Counted from the first letter of the stretch, positions 1 through 10,709 are shown. The stretch is 64,000 bases of DNA from Erwinia psidii (GCF_003846135.1 NZ_RHHM01000009.1:1-64000); one strand, 5' to 3'. Notes: generated by a model from the letters alone, not told the origin. Program-made: numbers and translations.

Positions 1-119
1 GCCTGGCGGCTTTAGCGCGGTGGTCCCACCTGACCCCATGCCGAACTCAGAAGTGAAACGCCGTAGCGCCGATGGTAGTGTGGGGTCTCCCCATGCGAGA
101 GTAGGGAACTGCCAGGCAT
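1..119 (+). rRNA. rrf: 5S ribosomal RNA, first base cut off by the window edge
   Basis: The sequence follows the enterobacterial 5S rRNA almost base for base, from the 5' GCCTGGCGGC arm to the complementary GCCAGGCAT at the 3' end, which pair to form helix I. The usual first T would lie just outside the window. It is followed by a strong terminator and then murB-birA, which is how the rrnB operon ends in E. coli, so this is probably the last gene of an rrnB-like operon whose 16S and 23S genes lie to the left. Confidence 0.97.
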
Positions 120-130
120 CATACAAAGCG

Positions 131-160
131 GAAACCCCGGCCTTCTGGTCGGGGTTTTTT
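131..160 (+). terminator. Rho-independent terminator of the rRNA operon
   Basis: A GC-rich hairpin (AACCCCGGCC, short loop, matching GGGGTT arm) runs directly into six T. It lies 12 bases after the 5S rRNA end and fits termination of the rRNA operon. Confidence 0.9.
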
Positions 161-664
161 GCGTTATGGCGGGGGTAAACCTGCCGGAGAGGCGTGCCGG
201 CGGCGAAGAGAGCGGGATGATAAAACGGCGTAAAGAGGTTCTGCCGCCCGGCCAGTAAACCGCCATTCCCGGCCTGATACATCTTCCTCCGTGAGAGAAA
301 TCAGCAGGAAACAGGCCTTCAGCCTCCCGGTGGGATGCCCACCCATCCATGATGAAACATTTTCAGCTGTTCAATGATGCCCCGACATTTCCCGGCGGTC
401 ACGCTATCCCTTTCCTGCTTCCTGCTTCCTGCTCCTGCTCCTGATGCGCAGGCGTCATACCACGCTTTCGCTGCACCGGGTGCTGACAGAAAACACCAGA
501 ACCGCTGCTGTGTGCGTGGCACTGTGAAGCGCGGACGGAGCACAACACCGGTGTCACTGAATGTCGGCACTGTCCTGATTTTTTTCCTTATCGCTGTAAA
601 AAAAAAACTGCCGGGCCAGGCGTTCGGGTAAACTGGCGAAAGTTAAATTCGTTAAGGCCATCCG
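161..664. other. Intergenic region between the rRNA operon and murB, no gene seen
   Basis: About 500 bases separate the rRNA terminator from murB. Open frames exist on both strands, but they have no ribosome binding site, no recognisable protein family and overlap each other. A low-complexity CTTCCTGCTTCCTGCTCCTG stretch lies near 414-440. The murB promoter should lie in the last 100 bases (an A-rich run precedes it at 598-608), but I cannot fix its elements. Confidence 0.6.
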
Positions 665-1702
665 ATGTCCAGCCAGCCCCACTCTTTAAAACTCTTTAAT
701 ACCTTCAGTCTTGATGCCATGGCAGAGCAGATTGTAGTGGCTGAAACCGCCGCTGATCTTGTTGCTGCCTGGCACAGCGCTCAGCAGCAGCGACAGCCCG
801 TTCTTTTGCTTGGAGAGGGAAGCAATATCCTGTTTCTGGAAAATTTCCATGGTCTGGTAATTGTTAACCGCCTGAAAGGGATCGGGGTTGAAGAGAGCGA
901 CAGTGCCTGGCATCTGCACGTTGGGTCAGGTGAAAACTGGCACAGGCTGGTGCAGTATTCGTTAAAAAATGGTTTTTCCGGCCTGGAAAACCTGGCGATG
1001 ATTCCGGGTTGCGTTGGCTCGGCCCCAATACAAAATATTGGTGCTTACGGCGTGGAGCTGAAAAGCGTTTGTGAATATGTCGATGTACTGGAACTCAGTA
1101 ACGGTGAAATTCAGCGCTTGCCAGCGGAAAAGTGTCAGTTCGGCTATCGGGACAGTATATTTAAACATCAGTACCAGACAGGCTATGCCATTGTTGCTGT
1201 TGGCCTGAGACTGAAAAAGCAGTGGCAGCCAGTCATGTCCTATGGTGAGCTGAGCAAATTAGATCCGGGCACCGTGACCGCTCAGCAAATTTTTGACGCA
1301 GTCTGTCATATGCGTAGCAGTAAATTACCCGATCCCCGGGTGACAGGTAATGCCGGTAGCTTCTTCAAAAATCCGGTAGTCGATGGTGCCTTTGCTGAGT
1401 CACTACGGCAAAATTACCCGGATGCTCCGTTTTACCTTCAGAGTGATGGCAGCGTCAAGCTGGCCGCTGGCTGGCTGATTGAGCGCTGCGATCTAAAAGG
1501 TTTCAGCGTCGGTGGTGCCGCTGTGCATCGTCAGCAAGCATTGGTTTTGATTAATCAGGGACAGGCTACCAGCAATGATATTGTGGCGCTGGCGCGAGAA
1601 GTGCGTCTGCGTGTTGGCAGCAAATTTCATGTCTGGCTTGAGCCTGAAGTCCGTTTTATTGGTGCTTCAGGAGAAAAGGATGCGGTTGGAGTTATTGCAT
1701 GA
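665..1702 (+). CDS. murB: UDP-N-acetylenolpyruvoylglucosamine reductase MurB
   Basis: MurB is the cytoplasmic FAD enzyme that uses NADPH to reduce UDP-GlcNAc-enolpyruvate to UDP-MurNAc, the second committed step of peptidoglycan precursor synthesis. At 345 residues it matches the E. coli type I enzyme (342). The FAD-binding stretch [11 protein letters not shown] lies at about 47-57, Tyr161-Arg162 in the GYRDS motif, Ser232 in NAGSFFKNP as the proton donor to the flavin intermediate, and the C-terminal LEPEVRF carries the catalytic Glu. Its TGA overlaps the ATG of birA by four bases, so the two are translationally coupled, as in E. coli. Identification is by strong remembered similarity. Confidence 0.97.
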   Translation: MSSQPHSLKLFNTFSLDAMAEQIVVAETAADLVAAWHSAQQQRQPVLLLGEGSNILFLENFHGLVIVNRLKGIGVEESDSAWHLHVGSGENWHRLVQYSLKNGFSGLENLAMIPGCVGSAPIQNIGAYGVELKSVCEYVDVLELSNGEIQRLPAEKCQFGYRDSIFKHQYQTGYAIVAVGLRLKKQWQPVMSYGELSKLDPGTVTAQQIFDAVCHMRSSKLPDPRVTGNAGSFFKNPVVDGAFAESLRQNYPDAPFYLQSDGSVKLAAGWLIERCDLKGFSVGGAAVHRQQALVLINQGQATSNDIVALAREVRLRVGSKFHVWLEPEVRFIGASGEKDAVGVIA

Positions 1703-2664
1703 AAGCAAATACTGTCCCTTTAGCGTTAATCGGACTGTTGGCTGATGGCGAATTTCATTCCGGTGAGCAACTGGGTGAAAAGCTTGGTATGAGCCGTGCG
1801 GCGATCAATAAGCATATCCAGACCCTGAAAGACTGGGGCATTGACATATTTACCGTGGTTGGCAAAGGCTACAGCCTGCCTGCCCCCATTCAATTGCTCA
1901 ATGAAAAAACGATTGCTGACCAGTTAACTGATGGTCGTCTGGCCGTAATCCCAGTGATTGACTCCACCAACCAGTATTTGCTGGAAAGAATGGACCAGTT
2001 GCAGCCCGGCGATGCCTGTGTGGCAGAGTATCAACAGGCCGGAAGAGGACGGCGCGGCAGGCAGTGGTTTTCGCCCTTCGGCTCAAACCTCTATCTTTCA
2101 ATGTACTGGCGCCTGGAAGATGGCCCGGTTGCCGCGATGGGACTGAGCCTGGTGATTGGTATTGTGACCGCCGAAGTGCTGCAAAATTTAGGTGCCAGCG
2201 ATGTGCGGGTTAAATGGCCCAACGATCTTTATCTGCAGGATCGCAAGCTTGCCGGTATTCTGGTAGAGCTGACGGGAAAAACAGGTGATGCGGCACACAT
2301 TGTTATCGGGACTGGCATTAATCTGGCGATGCGATCGCCCGATCCCGCCATCGTCAACCAGGGCTGGATTAATCTGCAGGAAGCCGGTGTCAGAATCGAT
2401 CGAAACACGCTGGCGGCCAGCCTGGTAAACAACATGCGCCAGTCGCTGGCGTTATTTGAGCGCGATGGGCTGGCTCCTTTTATTGCGCGCTGGAAAAAGC
2501 TGGATAACTTTATTAATCGCCCGGTGAAGTTACTGATTGGTGACCGTGAAATACCCGGAATTGCCAGAGGTATCGATCGGCAGGGGGGGTTACTGCTGGA
2601 GCAGGATGGCATTGTCAAATCCTGGGTGGGAGGAGAGATCTCTCTGCGCCCACTGGAAAAGTAA
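1699..2664 (+). CDS. birA: Bifunctional biotin-protein ligase and biotin operon repressor BirA
   Basis: BirA makes biotinyl-5'-AMP from biotin and ATP and transfers biotin to the lysine of the acetyl-CoA carboxylase carrier protein. When the acceptor is saturated, the adenylate-bound dimer represses the bio operon. The 321-residue protein has the N-terminal winged helix-turn-helix (about 20-60, with [12 protein letters not shown]), the biotinyl-AMP loop GRGRRG at 115-120, the KWPNDL and RKLAGILVE motifs of the ligase core, and the C-terminal SH3-like domain. The start overlaps the murB stop (ATGA). In E. coli coaA follows; here it does not, and the next gene is on the other strand. Confidence 0.97.
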   Translation: MKANTVPLALIGLLADGEFHSGEQLGEKLGMSRAAINKHIQTLKDWGIDIFTVVGKGYSLPAPIQLLNEKTIADQLTDGRLAVIPVIDSTNQYLLERMDQLQPGDACVAEYQQAGRGRRGRQWFSPFGSNLYLSMYWRLEDGPVAAMGLSLVIGIVTAEVLQNLGASDVRVKWPNDLYLQDRKLAGILVELTGKTGDAAHIVIGTGINLAMRSPDPAIVNQGWINLQEAGVRIDRNTLAASLVNNMRQSLALFERDGLAPFIARWKKLDNFINRPVKLLIGDREIPGIARGIDRQGGLLLEQDGIVKSWVGGEISLRPLEK

Positions 2665-2766
2665 CAAGTGCGAGGTATTTTGTATGAGGATACTTTTTAA
2701 CCGGGGCTGAAATTCTCAGACATGCCTTGACGTTAAAGGACCGGAAGTCCCCTAACTTTTTGCCCA

Positions 2767-3588
2767 TTACAGCGACTGGAGAAAAGCCAGCAGGTCATCG
2801 TTCAGCTGTTGCTGATGTGTAACGGCAAAGCCGTGCGGTGCCCCGTCGTACACTTTCAGCCGTGCGTTTTTGAACATTGCGGCGGCCAGCTTGCCCGTGG
2901 CCTCGAAAGGGACTACCTGATCGTTACTGCCGTGGATCACCAGGGTTGGTACCGTGATTTTTGCCATATCAGGCCGGAAATCTGTTTCTGAAAATGCAGT
3001 AACGCAGTCCAGCGTCCCTTTGAGAGAAGCCAGCAAAGCCATGTTCAAGGTTTGCGTCATGACACCATCAGAAACCGACATCCCCTTATTTGTGCCGTAG
3101 AATGGTGCGGCGAAATCACTGATATATTGTGCGCGATCTTTTAACAGTCCGGCTTTAATTTCGTCAAACACTGATTTATCAACGCCTTCAGGATGATCGT
3201 GCGTTTTTATAAACAGCGGCGTGACGGAACCCAGTAGCACCAGGCTGGCGACCCGCTCCGTGCCAAACTTACCGATATAGCGACTGACATCGCCACCTCC
3301 CATTGAAAAGCCGACCAGAGTGGCTTCCCGCAGATCGAGATGTTCCATCAGATCATTGATATCTGATGCAAAGGTATCGTAATCATAACCTTGCCAGGGC
3401 TGATCAGATCGGCCAAATCCACGGCGATCGAAGGCAATAGCGCGGTAGTCGCGTTCTGCCAGAAAATTCATCTGACTGTCCCACATATCGGCATCCAGGG
3501 GCCAGCCGTGGCTAAAGACCACAGGCTTACCTTTGCCCCAGTCTTTAAAATAAATCTGTGTACCGTCCTGTGTGGTGAATGTACTCAT
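2767..3588 (-). CDS. Alpha/beta hydrolase, non-haem chloroperoxidase/arylesterase-like
   Basis: This 273-residue protein belongs to the alpha/beta hydrolase fold in the branch often named cofactor-free chloroperoxidase or arylesterase (known family behaviour: ester hydrolysis and, with acetate, perhydrolysis). The triad is visible: Ser95 in the nucleophile elbow GFSMGGG, Asp223 in GSNDQVVP and His252 in APHGF. The oxyanion-hole HGWP lies at 28-31. No signal peptide is seen, so it is probably cytoplasmic. Two ATGs are adjacent: the second (3588) is eight bases from AAGGA and agrees with family members starting MSTF; the first is at 3591. The physiological substrate is unknown. Its position before katG and gor suggests a detoxification role, but this is only context. 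Confidence 0.85.
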   Translation of the reverse strand: MSTFTTQDGTQIYFKDWGKGKPVVFSHGWPLDADMWDSQMNFLAERDYRAIAFDRRGFGRSDQPWQGYDYDTFASDINDLMEHLDLREATLVGFSMGGGDVSRYIGKFGTERVASLVLLGSVTPLFIKTHDHPEGVDKSVFDEIKAGLLKDRAQYISDFAAPFYGTNKGMSVSDGVMTQTLNMALLASLKGTLDCVTAFSETDFRPDMAKITVPTLVIHGSNDQVVPFEATGKLAAAMFKNARLKVYDGAPHGFAVTHQQQLNDDLLAFLQSL

Positions 3589-3785
3589 CATCTTTTCCTT
3601 TTCTCAGGCTCATACTGTGTCTTTTAACCATAGCCTGGTTGGAGAAAACAGAGAGATTTGCCTGCGCTGATGATTTTCACTGTGGTAAGAGGGGGGCTAA
3701 ATTACCGATTCAGACAGCAATGTGAGGCGGTCAACATGACGATATGATGCTGGCGGTCGTGGGCGGGATGTTCACTGTTGCTGTA

Positions 3786-3815
3786 AAATCAGGAAGGGCC
3801 GAAGCCCCTCCTGCC
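3786..3815 (-). terminator. Rho-independent terminator of katG
   Basis: Read on the minus strand just after the katG stop, a GC-rich stem (GCAGGAGGGGC / GCCCTTCCTG, one mismatch) closes on a TTCG tetraloop and is followed by ATTTTA. The tetraloop and position support a terminator for katG. Confidence 0.75.
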
Positions 3816-3821
3816 AAACGC

Positions 3822-6002
3822 CTACAGCAAATCAAAGCGATCGAGGTTCATGACTTTATGCCATGCTGCCACGAAGTCAGTGACGAATTTCTCTTTTGCA
3901 TCGCTGCTGGCATACACTTCTGCCACGGAGCGTAGGACCGCGTTAGAGCCAAATACCAGGTCTGCACGGGTTGCAGTGAATTTCACTTCTCCGGTCAGGC
4001 GGTCGCGTCCTTCAAAAAATTCGTTACTGGCGTCAGTAGCCTTCCACTCGTTGCCCATATCCAGCAGATTGACAAAAAAGTCGTTGCTGAGCAGGCCAAC
4101 GGACCGAGTGAATACGCCGTGCTGGCTACCGTCGAAGTTAGTGCCCAGTACGCGCATGCCACCAATCAGCGCCGTCAATTCCGGCACGGTCAGCGTGAGC
4201 TGCTGAGCTTTGTCGATCAGCAGCTCTTCGGTAGAGGCACTATTGTGCACACGACGATAATTGCGGAAGCCATCCGCCGCCGGATTAAGCAGTTCGAAAA
4301 GATCGATATCGGTCTGATCCTGATGCGCATCAACGCGTCCGGCGTTAAAAGGAACTGAAATGTTCACACCCGCTGCCCGTGCCGCTTTCTCAACGCCAAC
4401 CACACCCGCCAGAACAATAATGTCCGCCAGCGACGCTTTACCGGATGCCTGCTGGATACTCTGCAACACTGTGACTGCACGAGCCACATTGGCGTTAACC
4501 GGCCAGTCGCGTTGTGGTGCCAGCGCCAGCCTTGCGCCATTTGCTCCGCCGCGCTTATCACCACCACGGAAGCCAGACGCTGCCGCCCAGGCCACAGAAA
4601 CCAGCTCACTGACCGACAGGTCGGATTGCGCGATGGCCGTTTTCAGATTCTCAATGTCAGCATTATCCGGGCGGTGAACGGGTTCCGGCAACGGGTCCTG
4701 CCAGATTAATGCTTCTTTTGGCACTTCCGGGCCAATATAACGGGCCAAAGGCCCCATATCCCTGTGCGTCAGCTTGTACCACGCACGGGCGAATGCTTCA
4801 TTAAATGCCTGTGGGTTGTTAAGAAAACGACGGGAAATTTTTTCGAAATCAGGATCGAAACGTAGCGTCAGGTCAGTAACCAGCATGGTTGGCTTACGTT
4901 TTTTAGCCTTGTCGAAGGGATCGGGAATGATCTCATCAGCATCGATCGCTTCAAACTGAATCGCGCCTGCCGGGCTGCGGGTTTGCACCCACTCATATTT
5001 GAACAGATTCTCGAAAAAGTAGTTACTCCACTGTGTCGGCGTCTGTGACCATATCACCTCCAGACCGGAGGTAATGGCATCTGCACCGACACCGCTACCG
5101 TGCGTGCTGGCCCAGCCAAAACCCTGTGATTCAATCGACGCAGCTTCTGGATCGGCACCGACATGGCTTGCGGGTGCCGCGCCGTGGGTTTTACCTAAGG
5201 TGTGACCACCGGCAATCAATGCGACGATCTCTTCATCGTCCATACCCATATTGCCGAAGGTGGCCCGAATGGCGGGTGCTGCGGAAGCGGGATCGCCACT
5301 GTTGTCCGGGCCTTCCGGGTTAACATAGATCAAACCCATTTCAGTGGCACCTAACGGTGCTTGTGCCAGAGACTCAGGGTGACGATGGGCCAGCCAGGTC
5401 TTTTCGCTTCCCCAGTCGACATCGAGATCCGGTTCCCAAACATCTTCGCGTCCGGCACCAAAACCGAAGGTACGGAATCCGGCGTTTTCCAGCGAAACAT
5501 TGCCGGCCAGTATATACAGGTCAGCCCAGGATATTTTTTGTCCATATTTTTGTTTAATTGGCCATAGCAGACGACGGGCTTTGTCCAGACTGACGTTATC
5601 AGGCCAGGAGTTTAATGGTGCAAAGCGCTGCTGACCGCGTCCTGATCCACCGCGACCATCTTCAGAACGATAAGTCCCCGCGCTGTGCCAGGCCATACGG
5701 ATGAAAAGGCCGATATAGCTGCCCCAGTCGGCAGGCCACCACGGTTGAGAGTCAGTCAGGAGCGCTTTGAGATCGGCTTTCAGCGCGAAATAGTCCAGCT
5801 TGCTGAATTCCTGGCGATAGTTGAAATTTTTGCCCAGCGGATTGGAACGCTCAGAGTGCTGGTTGAGCAGGTCAACGCGTAATTGATTTGGCCACCAGTC
5901 GCGGTTAGTGGTGCCGCCACCGGCATGTTGCTCCTGTTTGCCCTGATGGAAAGGGCATTTGCCAGCAGAGGAAGTGTCGTGTGAATCGGTTGGCGTACTC
6001 AT
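3822..6002 (-). CDS. katG: Catalase-peroxidase KatG
   Basis: KatG is a haem enzyme that dismutates hydrogen peroxide and also has broad peroxidase activity. The 726-residue length is the family norm, a tandem of two peroxidase domains with only the N-terminal one holding haem. Visible are the distal site [11 protein letters not shown] (Arg, Trp, His), the [11 protein letters not shown] stretch containing the Tyr of the Met-Tyr-Trp crosslink, and the proximal His motif [10 protein letters not shown]. No signal peptide is present, so this is the cytoplasmic form rather than periplasmic KatP. It is transcribed on its own, between terminators at both ends. OxyR control is expected from enterobacteria, but I did not identify an OxyR site. 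Confidence 0.97.
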   Translation of the reverse strand: MSTPTDSHDTSSAGKCPFHQGKQEQHAGGGTTNRDWWPNQLRVDLLNQHSERSNPLGKNFNYRQEFSKLDYFALKADLKALLTDSQPWWPADWGSYIGLFIRMAWHSAGTYRSEDGRGGSGRGQQRFAPLNSWPDNVSLDKARRLLWPIKQKYGQKISWADLYILAGNVSLENAGFRTFGFGAGREDVWEPDLDVDWGSEKTWLAHRHPESLAQAPLGATEMGLIYVNPEGPDNSGDPASAAPAIRATFGNMGMDDEEIVALIAGGHTLGKTHGAAPASHVGADPEAASIESQGFGWASTHGSGVGADAITSGLEVIWSQTPTQWSNYFFENLFKYEWVQTRSPAGAIQFEAIDADEIIPDPFDKAKKRKPTMLVTDLTLRFDPDFEKISRRFLNNPQAFNEAFARAWYKLTHRDMGPLARYIGPEVPKEALIWQDPLPEPVHRPDNADIENLKTAIAQSDLSVSELVSVAWAAASGFRGGDKRGGANGARLALAPQRDWPVNANVARAVTVLQSIQQASGKASLADIIVLAGVVGVEKAARAAGVNISVPFNAGRVDAHQDQTDIDLFELLNPAADGFRNYRRVHNSASTEELLIDKAQQLTLTVPELTALIGGMRVLGTNFDGSQHGVFTRSVGLLSNDFFVNLLDMGNEWKATDASNEFFEGRDRLTGEVKFTATRADLVFGSNAVLRSVAEVYASSDAKEKFVTDFVAAWHKVMNLDRFDLL

Positions 6003-6333
6003 GAATAAGCTCCGTTATTATGATGTTTCGATTTCTTATTACGATAAATGCCTTGCTGGTTAAGTCCTACCTGAATAAAACTACGGGTGTGATAGCTAAA
6101 TCCTTTCATTTTGTCGAGGATTACAGGAGGTTTACCTGACAGGCATCGCATTGCTCACGACATTAAGATTAGGACAAGATGTAACTGATTGCTTTGACAG
6201 GCGGAAATAAAGAAAAGAAGCCCAATAATGAGCTTCTCTGAGATGGGTTACGCTGTCTTAACGTTAGCGGTTTGCTTACCGGCGAACCGCTGATGACGGA
6301 GAGTAAACCCCGGTTTGATGGCGGACGGGCACC
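6003..6333. other. katG upstream region and gor 3' flank
   Basis: This 330-base gap carries the katG promoter on the minus strand (just above 6002) and the gor terminator near 6214-6240. I see no open frame with coding character. Exact promoter elements could not be assigned with confidence. Confidence 0.55.
6214..6240 (-). terminator. Probable terminator of gor
   Basis: On the minus strand the sequence forms an AGAAGC/GCTTCT stem with a 10-base loop and runs into TTTCTTTATTT. It lies about 95 bases downstream of the gor stop and before katG, so it should separate the two same-strand genes. Confidence 0.6.
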
Positions 6334-7686
6334 TTATCGCATGGTGACGAATTCTTCCGCGCCGGTCGGGTGAATGGCGACGGTATTATCGAAGTCTTTT
6401 TTGGTCGCACCCATTTTCAGCGCCACCGCAAAGCCCTGCAACATTTCGTCCATACCGTAACCGATGCCGTGAATGCCAACGATTTTTTCTTCTTTGCCGA
6501 CGCAAACCAGCTTCATACGGCATGGCTGGCGATGCTGAGTCACGGCGGTGTACATGGCAGTGAAAGCGGATTTGTACACTTTTACCTGATCATCCCCATA
6601 CTGCTCGCGGGCTTCCGGTTCGCTCAGGCCAACCGTCCCGATGGGAGGATGGCTGAACACCACGGTTGGCACATTGTGATAATCAAGATGTTCTTCCGGC
6701 TTGTTGTTAAACAGACGTTCGGAAAGGCGACGGCCGGCGGCGACGGCAACGGGCGTCAGCTCCACTGCACCGGTGTTATCACCTACCGCATAAATGCCTG
6801 CAACCGTCGTGTTCTGATATTTATCGACAGTGATATAGCCTTTTTCATTCAGCGCCACGCCGGTAACATCAAGGTTAAGATTGTCGGTCATTGGTTCGCG
6901 ACCAATCGCCCACACCAGGCAATCCACGGTCTGCTCTTTGCCGTTTTCCAGTTGCAGGGTCAGGCTGCCGTCCGCGTTTTTGATGACGGCTTTCGGGATG
7001 GATTCCGTATGTAACGTCGGACCTTCGGCGTTCATCACCTCCACCAGTGTCTCAACAATCAGTGGATCGAAAGAACGCAGCGGGGCATGTTTGCGCACGA
7101 ACAGATGTGTTTCAGAACCCAGTGCGTTAACCACGCCTGCGATCTCAACCGCAATGTATCCCGCGCCAACCACCGCGGTGCGTTGTGGTAATGCATTCAG
7201 CTCAAAGAAGCCGTCAGAGTCGATACCATATTCAGCCCCCGGTATTGACGGATGGCTGGGACGTCCCCCGGTGGCGATAAGAATATGATCCGCGGTAATT
7301 TTCTCACCGTTGACTTCCACTGTGTGCGCGTCAACAAAGCGGGCGTGACCTTTAATCACCTCAACATTATTTTTGCCCAGCACGTTGTCATAGGAGGTAT
7401 GAATACGGTCAATGTAAGCACTGCGGTTTTTAACCAGCGTGTCCCAGTTAAAGTGATTAAGGGTGGTATCAAAGCCGTAGTCCGGTCCGTAATGATGAAT
7501 CGCTTCGGCGATTTGCGCCGCATGCCACATCACTTTTTTCGGCACACATCCGACGTTTACGCAGGTGCCACCAAGATCTTTGGCTTCGATCAGGGCGCAT
7601 TTTTGTCCGTACATGGCAGCGCGATTTACAGAAGCGATACCGCCGCTGCCACCACCAATAGCAAGGTAGTCATAATGTCTGGTCAT
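6334..7686 (-). CDS. gor: Glutathione-disulfide reductase Gor
   Basis: Gor reduces glutathione disulfide to GSH with NADPH and keeps the cytoplasmic thiol pool reduced. The 450-residue protein has the standard order of the class I flavoprotein disulfide reductases: FAD-binding [13 protein letters not shown] near the N-terminus, the redox-active disulfide [13 protein letters not shown] at about 39-51, the NADPH-binding [12 protein letters not shown], the second FAD motif YAVGDNTG, and the C-terminal His-Glu motif [10 protein letters not shown] that acts as the acid/base. It matches E. coli Gor in length. In E. coli gor lies beside rlmJ and prlC; here rnz lies between gor and rlmJ. The katG neighbour makes this a peroxide-defence block. 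Confidence 0.97.
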   Translation of the reverse strand: MTRHYDYLAIGGGSGGIASVNRAAMYGQKCALIEAKDLGGTCVNVGCVPKKVMWHAAQIAEAIHHYGPDYGFDTTLNHFNWDTLVKNRSAYIDRIHTSYDNVLGKNNVEVIKGHARFVDAHTVEVNGEKITADHILIATGGRPSHPSIPGAEYGIDSDGFFELNALPQRTAVVGAGYIAVEIAGVVNALGSETHLFVRKHAPLRSFDPLIVETLVEVMNAEGPTLHTESIPKAVIKNADGSLTLQLENGKEQTVDCLVWAIGREPMTDNLNLDVTGVALNEKGYITVDKYQNTTVAGIYAVGDNTGAVELTPVAVAAGRRLSERLFNNKPEEHLDYHNVPTVVFSHPPIGTVGLSEPEAREQYGDDQVKVYKSAFTAMYTAVTQHRQPCRMKLVCVGKEEKIVGIHGIGYGMDEMLQGFAVALKMGATKKDFDNTVAIHPTGAEEFVTMR

Positions 7687-7841
7687 CAGTAATGTTCCAA
7701 TAAGTCAGTGAAGTAAATTGGCGTTAGTGTAGCGTCACTCAGGGGCAGGCCGCAAAGTTTGCACCTATGGTTGTGATAGGGCAGAGTGCAAAAAAATCGG
7801 TAATAATCGGAGTTTGCCAGTCAACGTAAAGAGGGAGCCGG

Positions 7842-8756
7842 ATGGAACTGCTGTTTTTAGGAACCGGCGCAGGTACACCATGTCGCCTGCGTAATGTGAC
7901 CAGTATTGCTTTAAACCTGCCCACGGGGTGTGGTGGCAGCTGGCTGTTTGACTGTGGCGAAGGCACCCAGCACCAAATCATGCGCAGCCCGGTGAAAATG
8001 GCCAGACTTGAAAAAATCTTTATCACCCATCTGCATGGCGATCATGTTTTTGGCCTGCCGGGATTGCTGACCAGTCGCTCAATGAGCGGAAACAAAGACC
8101 CGCTCATGCTATACGGACCGCAGGGTATTAAACGTTTTGTTGAAACCACGCTCAGTCTCAGCGGCTCGTGGCTCTCCTTTCCTCTGGAGATTGTGGAAAT
8201 TACCGCGGGAGAGGTGCTCAGTGATGAACATTTCCGCGTAACGGCATATCCGCTGACGCATCCTGTGGAGTGCTATGGCTTCCGCATTGAGCAACATGAC
8301 AAGCCAGGAAAGCTTGATGCAGAAAGGCTGCTGGCCGATGGTATCAGGCCGGGGCAGCTCTTCCAGCTGCTAAAACAAGGAAAGACGGTGACGATGGAAG
8401 ACGGTCGGGTGGTTGATGGTCGCCACTATCTTGGGCCGTCGGTTAAGGGCTTAACGTTGGCGATATTTGGTGATACCAGCCCGACGCCCGCCGCGGCAGA
8501 TCTGGCCGCCAACGCGGACGTGGTTGTCCATGAAGCGACCCTTGAAGTGGCGTTGGAGGAAAAAGCTAACGGGCGGGGTCACTCTTCCACGGTGCAGGCT
8601 GCGACGGTGGCGAAACAGGCCGGGGCGAAAAAGCTGATTATCACGCATCTTAGTTCGCGTTACCTGCGTAATGATGCTGAGCGTTTACTGGAAGAATGTC
8701 GACAGATTTTCCCTGAAACAGAAATGGCTCACGACTTTTCGCATTTTCCTCTCTGA
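7842..8756 (+). CDS. rnz: Ribonuclease Z (ElaC-type metallo-beta-lactamase nuclease)
   Basis: The protein belongs to the ElaC/RNase Z branch of the metallo-beta-lactamase fold, which cleaves the 3' trailers of tRNA precursors; in enterobacteria that already encode CCA it also acts as RNase BN. The 304-residue length is typical. The zinc-binding motif [13 protein letters not shown] starts at about residue 62, and later ligands are seen in [24 protein letters not shown] and the C-terminal ITHLSSRY. It sits between gor and rlmJ and is divergent from gor, a place where E. coli has no rnz. Confidence 0.93.
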   Translation: MELLFLGTGAGTPCRLRNVTSIALNLPTGCGGSWLFDCGEGTQHQIMRSPVKMARLEKIFITHLHGDHVFGLPGLLTSRSMSGNKDPLMLYGPQGIKRFVETTLSLSGSWLSFPLEIVEITAGEVLSDEHFRVTAYPLTHPVECYGFRIEQHDKPGKLDAERLLADGIRPGQLFQLLKQGKTVTMEDGRVVDGRHYLGPSVKGLTLAIFGDTSPTPAAADLAANADVVVHEATLEVALEEKANGRGHSSTVQAATVAKQAGAKKLIITHLSSRYLRNDAERLLEECRQIFPETEMAHDFSHFPL

Positions 8757-8760
8757 CCCT

Positions 8761-8785
8761 GGCCGACAGGATAGTGCTGTCGGCA
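8761..8785 (+). terminator. Hairpin between convergent rnz and rlmJ
   Basis: An eight-pair stem GCCGACAG/CTGTCGGC with a short loop follows the rnz stop by about five bases. There is no T-run, so it is either a weak terminator or an mRNA 3'-end hairpin for the two convergent genes. Confidence 0.45.
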
Positions 8786-8801
8786 AAGCGAAAAGTAGGT
8801 G

Positions 8802-9644
8802 TTACTCCGGCACAATCCAGCTGACTTTAACGTGACCGGTTCCCGCAGGCACCAGATGCTGGTGTAGCCATGGCAACACGTTTTTCATCTGCTGTTCCAG
8901 CTTCCACGGTGGGTTGATCACCACCATACCGGAAGCGGTCATGCCGCGACGATCGCTGTCGGGGAGTACCGCCAGTTCGATCTGCAAAATACGGCGAATT
9001 CCGGTGGCTTCCAGATCGGCAAACAGACGCTTGATTTGCTGGCGCAGGACCACCGGATACCAGAGCGCGTAGATACCCGTGCCGAAACGTTTATAGCCTT
9101 CCTGAATGCCTTTCACTACCGCCTGGTAATCGCTTTTCATTTCATAGGGCGGATCGATCAGGATCAACCCCCGGCGGGATGGCGGCGGCAGTTTTGATTT
9201 TAATTGCTGGTAGCCATCTGCGCGTTCCGTGCGGGCGCGGTCATCTTTCTGGAACTCATTACGTAGCAGCGGATAGTCACTGGAGTGCAGTTCTGTCAGG
9301 TTCAGTTTATCGTCGGCGCGTAAAAGGTGGCGGGCAATCAGCGGTGAGCCTGGATAGTAGCGCAGCCTGCCGCCGGGGTTCAGCGCCTTAATGCAGGAGA
9401 TATAGCTGGTCAGCTCGGTCGGTAAATGGTCCTGCTGCCAGATTCGGGCAATCCCTTCGAGATATTCTCCCGTGCGTTCAGCGTGTTCGCCGCTCAACTG
9501 ATAGCGTCCGGCACCGGCGTGAGTGTCAAGGTAGAGGAACGGTTTGTCTTTCTCGTTAAGCGCATCAATGATCAGACTCTGAACGGTGTGCTTAAGGACA
9601 TCGGCGTGGTTGCCTGCGTGAAAACTGTGACGGTAGCTGAGCAT
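8802..9644 (-). CDS. rlmJ: 23S rRNA (adenine(2030)-N6)-methyltransferase RlmJ
   Basis: RlmJ methylates N6 of A2030 in 23S rRNA using S-adenosylmethionine. The 280-residue protein matches E. coli RlmJ (formerly YhiR) in length. It begins with the conserved MLSYRHSFHAGNHADVLKH block that contributes to the substrate site, followed by DTHAGAGRY for SAM binding, and carries the N6-adenine methyltransferase motif as ILIDPPYE at about 161-168. E. coli rlmJ is tied to DNA uptake as a nutrient only through older literature; the methyltransferase role is the firm one. Monocistronic here, with both neighbours on the other strand. Confidence 0.95.
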   Translation of the reverse strand: MLSYRHSFHAGNHADVLKHTVQSLIIDALNEKDKPFLYLDTHAGAGRYQLSGEHAERTGEYLEGIARIWQQDHLPTELTSYISCIKALNPGGRLRYYPGSPLIARHLLRADDKLNLTELHSSDYPLLRNEFQKDDRARTERADGYQQLKSKLPPPSRRGLILIDPPYEMKSDYQAVVKGIQEGYKRFGTGIYALWYPVVLRQQIKRLFADLEATGIRRILQIELAVLPDSDRRGMTASGMVVINPPWKLEQQMKNVLPWLHQHLVPAGTGHVKVSWIVPE

Positions 9645-9956
9645 ATTATTTTATCCTTTTGAGTTTACGAGGTTTTAATTGGTTATTAATCATTATGTTA
9701 CAATTACTACCTCACAGAATCGCGCACAGCAGCAAATGCAGGAAAAAGCATACGAAGGAAAATGGAGCACGAGTATACCGCATTGATGACCGGAGTTGAA
9801 AAATGCCATGCGGTTTCAGTGCGCTTATACGACAGAGTGCATTCCTTCCTGAATGCTACCGGTGTATCGCCCAGGCCTGTGAACCTCTCACCTTCATTTT
9901 TTTGTCATGTTGGATGATTACTCTTTTGCCACGTTGAACTAAGGGGTAAAAAAACA
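9645..9956. other. Divergent promoter region between rlmJ and the acid phosphatase
   Basis: This 310-base gap must hold the promoters of two divergent genes. A short AT-rich stretch (9665-9705) precedes rlmJ. No additional open frame or known regulatory motif is recognisable. Confidence 0.5.
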
Positions 9957-10709
9957 GTGAATTCAATATACAAAGTGCTGCTACTGGCATTACCGGTAAT
10001 AAGCGCATCAGCCGCAGCGGCAGATGAACAATTGTGCCAGCCAAAAGCTTATGAAATGGCCCTTCGGTATCAACAAAAATCGGCTGAAATTATGGCGCTT
10101 CAGTTACAGACATACCGGTTTGCTACCGAACGCTTTGAGAAGAAGATCAACGCTCTGAAATCACCGGAAAAATATGCAGTGGTGATGGATCTTGATGAAA
10201 CCGTGCTCGATAACAGCGCTTTGCTGGTGCGCGACGTTGAACAATGTCATGACTATACGAAATGGGACACCTGGGATGAATGGGAAAAACAGGGTAAACC
10301 GGGCCTTATCCCTGGTGCCAAAGCGTTTCTTGACGAGGTGAACCGCCATCACGTTCGTATTTATTATGTTTCTGATCGCAGCCAGAAAAATAAACCGGAT
10401 ACGCTTAATACGCTGAAATCACTGGGATTACCTCAGGTCTCAGAAGACAGTGTTCTGCTTGATACCGCAAGCAAAGAAGAACGCCGCCAGAGCATCCTGA
10501 AACATCAACAGATAATGATGCTGTTTGGCGACAGCCTTCCTGACTTTGCCGTGCAATTTAAAAATAAGAAACCGACCGGGGAACAACGCCAGCTGGTTGG
10601 ATCCAGCGAACAGCACTTTGGTGATGACTGGATTGTTCTGCCCAATGCATCCTACGGTTCATGGTCAAAGGCAGATCTGGACAGCTGGAAAGAAACGACG
10701 GTTAAGTAA
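9957..10709 (+). CDS. Periplasmic HAD-family (subclass IIIB, class C-like) acid phosphatase
   Basis: This 250-residue protein starts with a signal peptide (hydrophobic 4-20, cleavage near ASAAAA-DEQ). There is no lipobox cysteine, so it should be free in the periplasm, unlike Haemophilus lipoprotein e(P4). HAD motif I is VMDLDETVLDNS with catalytic Asp78 and Asp80, motif II is YYVSDRS (138-142) and motif IV is FGDSLPDF (190-197). These define the class C / e(P4)-like non-specific acid phosphatases, which hydrolyse nucleoside monophosphates and related esters. The start is GTG, chosen because AAGGGG lies nine bases upstream. It lies between rlmJ and prlC, where E. coli has no such gene. Confidence 0.85.
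   Translation: MNSIYKVLLLALPVISASAAAADEQLCQPKAYEMALRYQQKSAEIMALQLQTYRFATERFEKKINALKSPEKYAVVMDLDETVLDNSALLVRDVEQCHDYTKWDTWDEWEKQGKPGLIPGAKAFLDEVNRHHVRIYYVSDRSQKNKPDTLNTLKSLGLPQVSEDSVLLDTASKEERRQSILKHQQIMMLFGDSLPDFAVQFKNKKPTGEQRQLVGSSEQHFGDDWIVLPNASYGSWSKADLDSWKETTVK

Noticed and set aside
374-631. 85-codon plus-strand frame before murB
   Set aside because: No family, no good ribosome binding site, low-complexity CT-rich sequence, overlapped by antisense frames.
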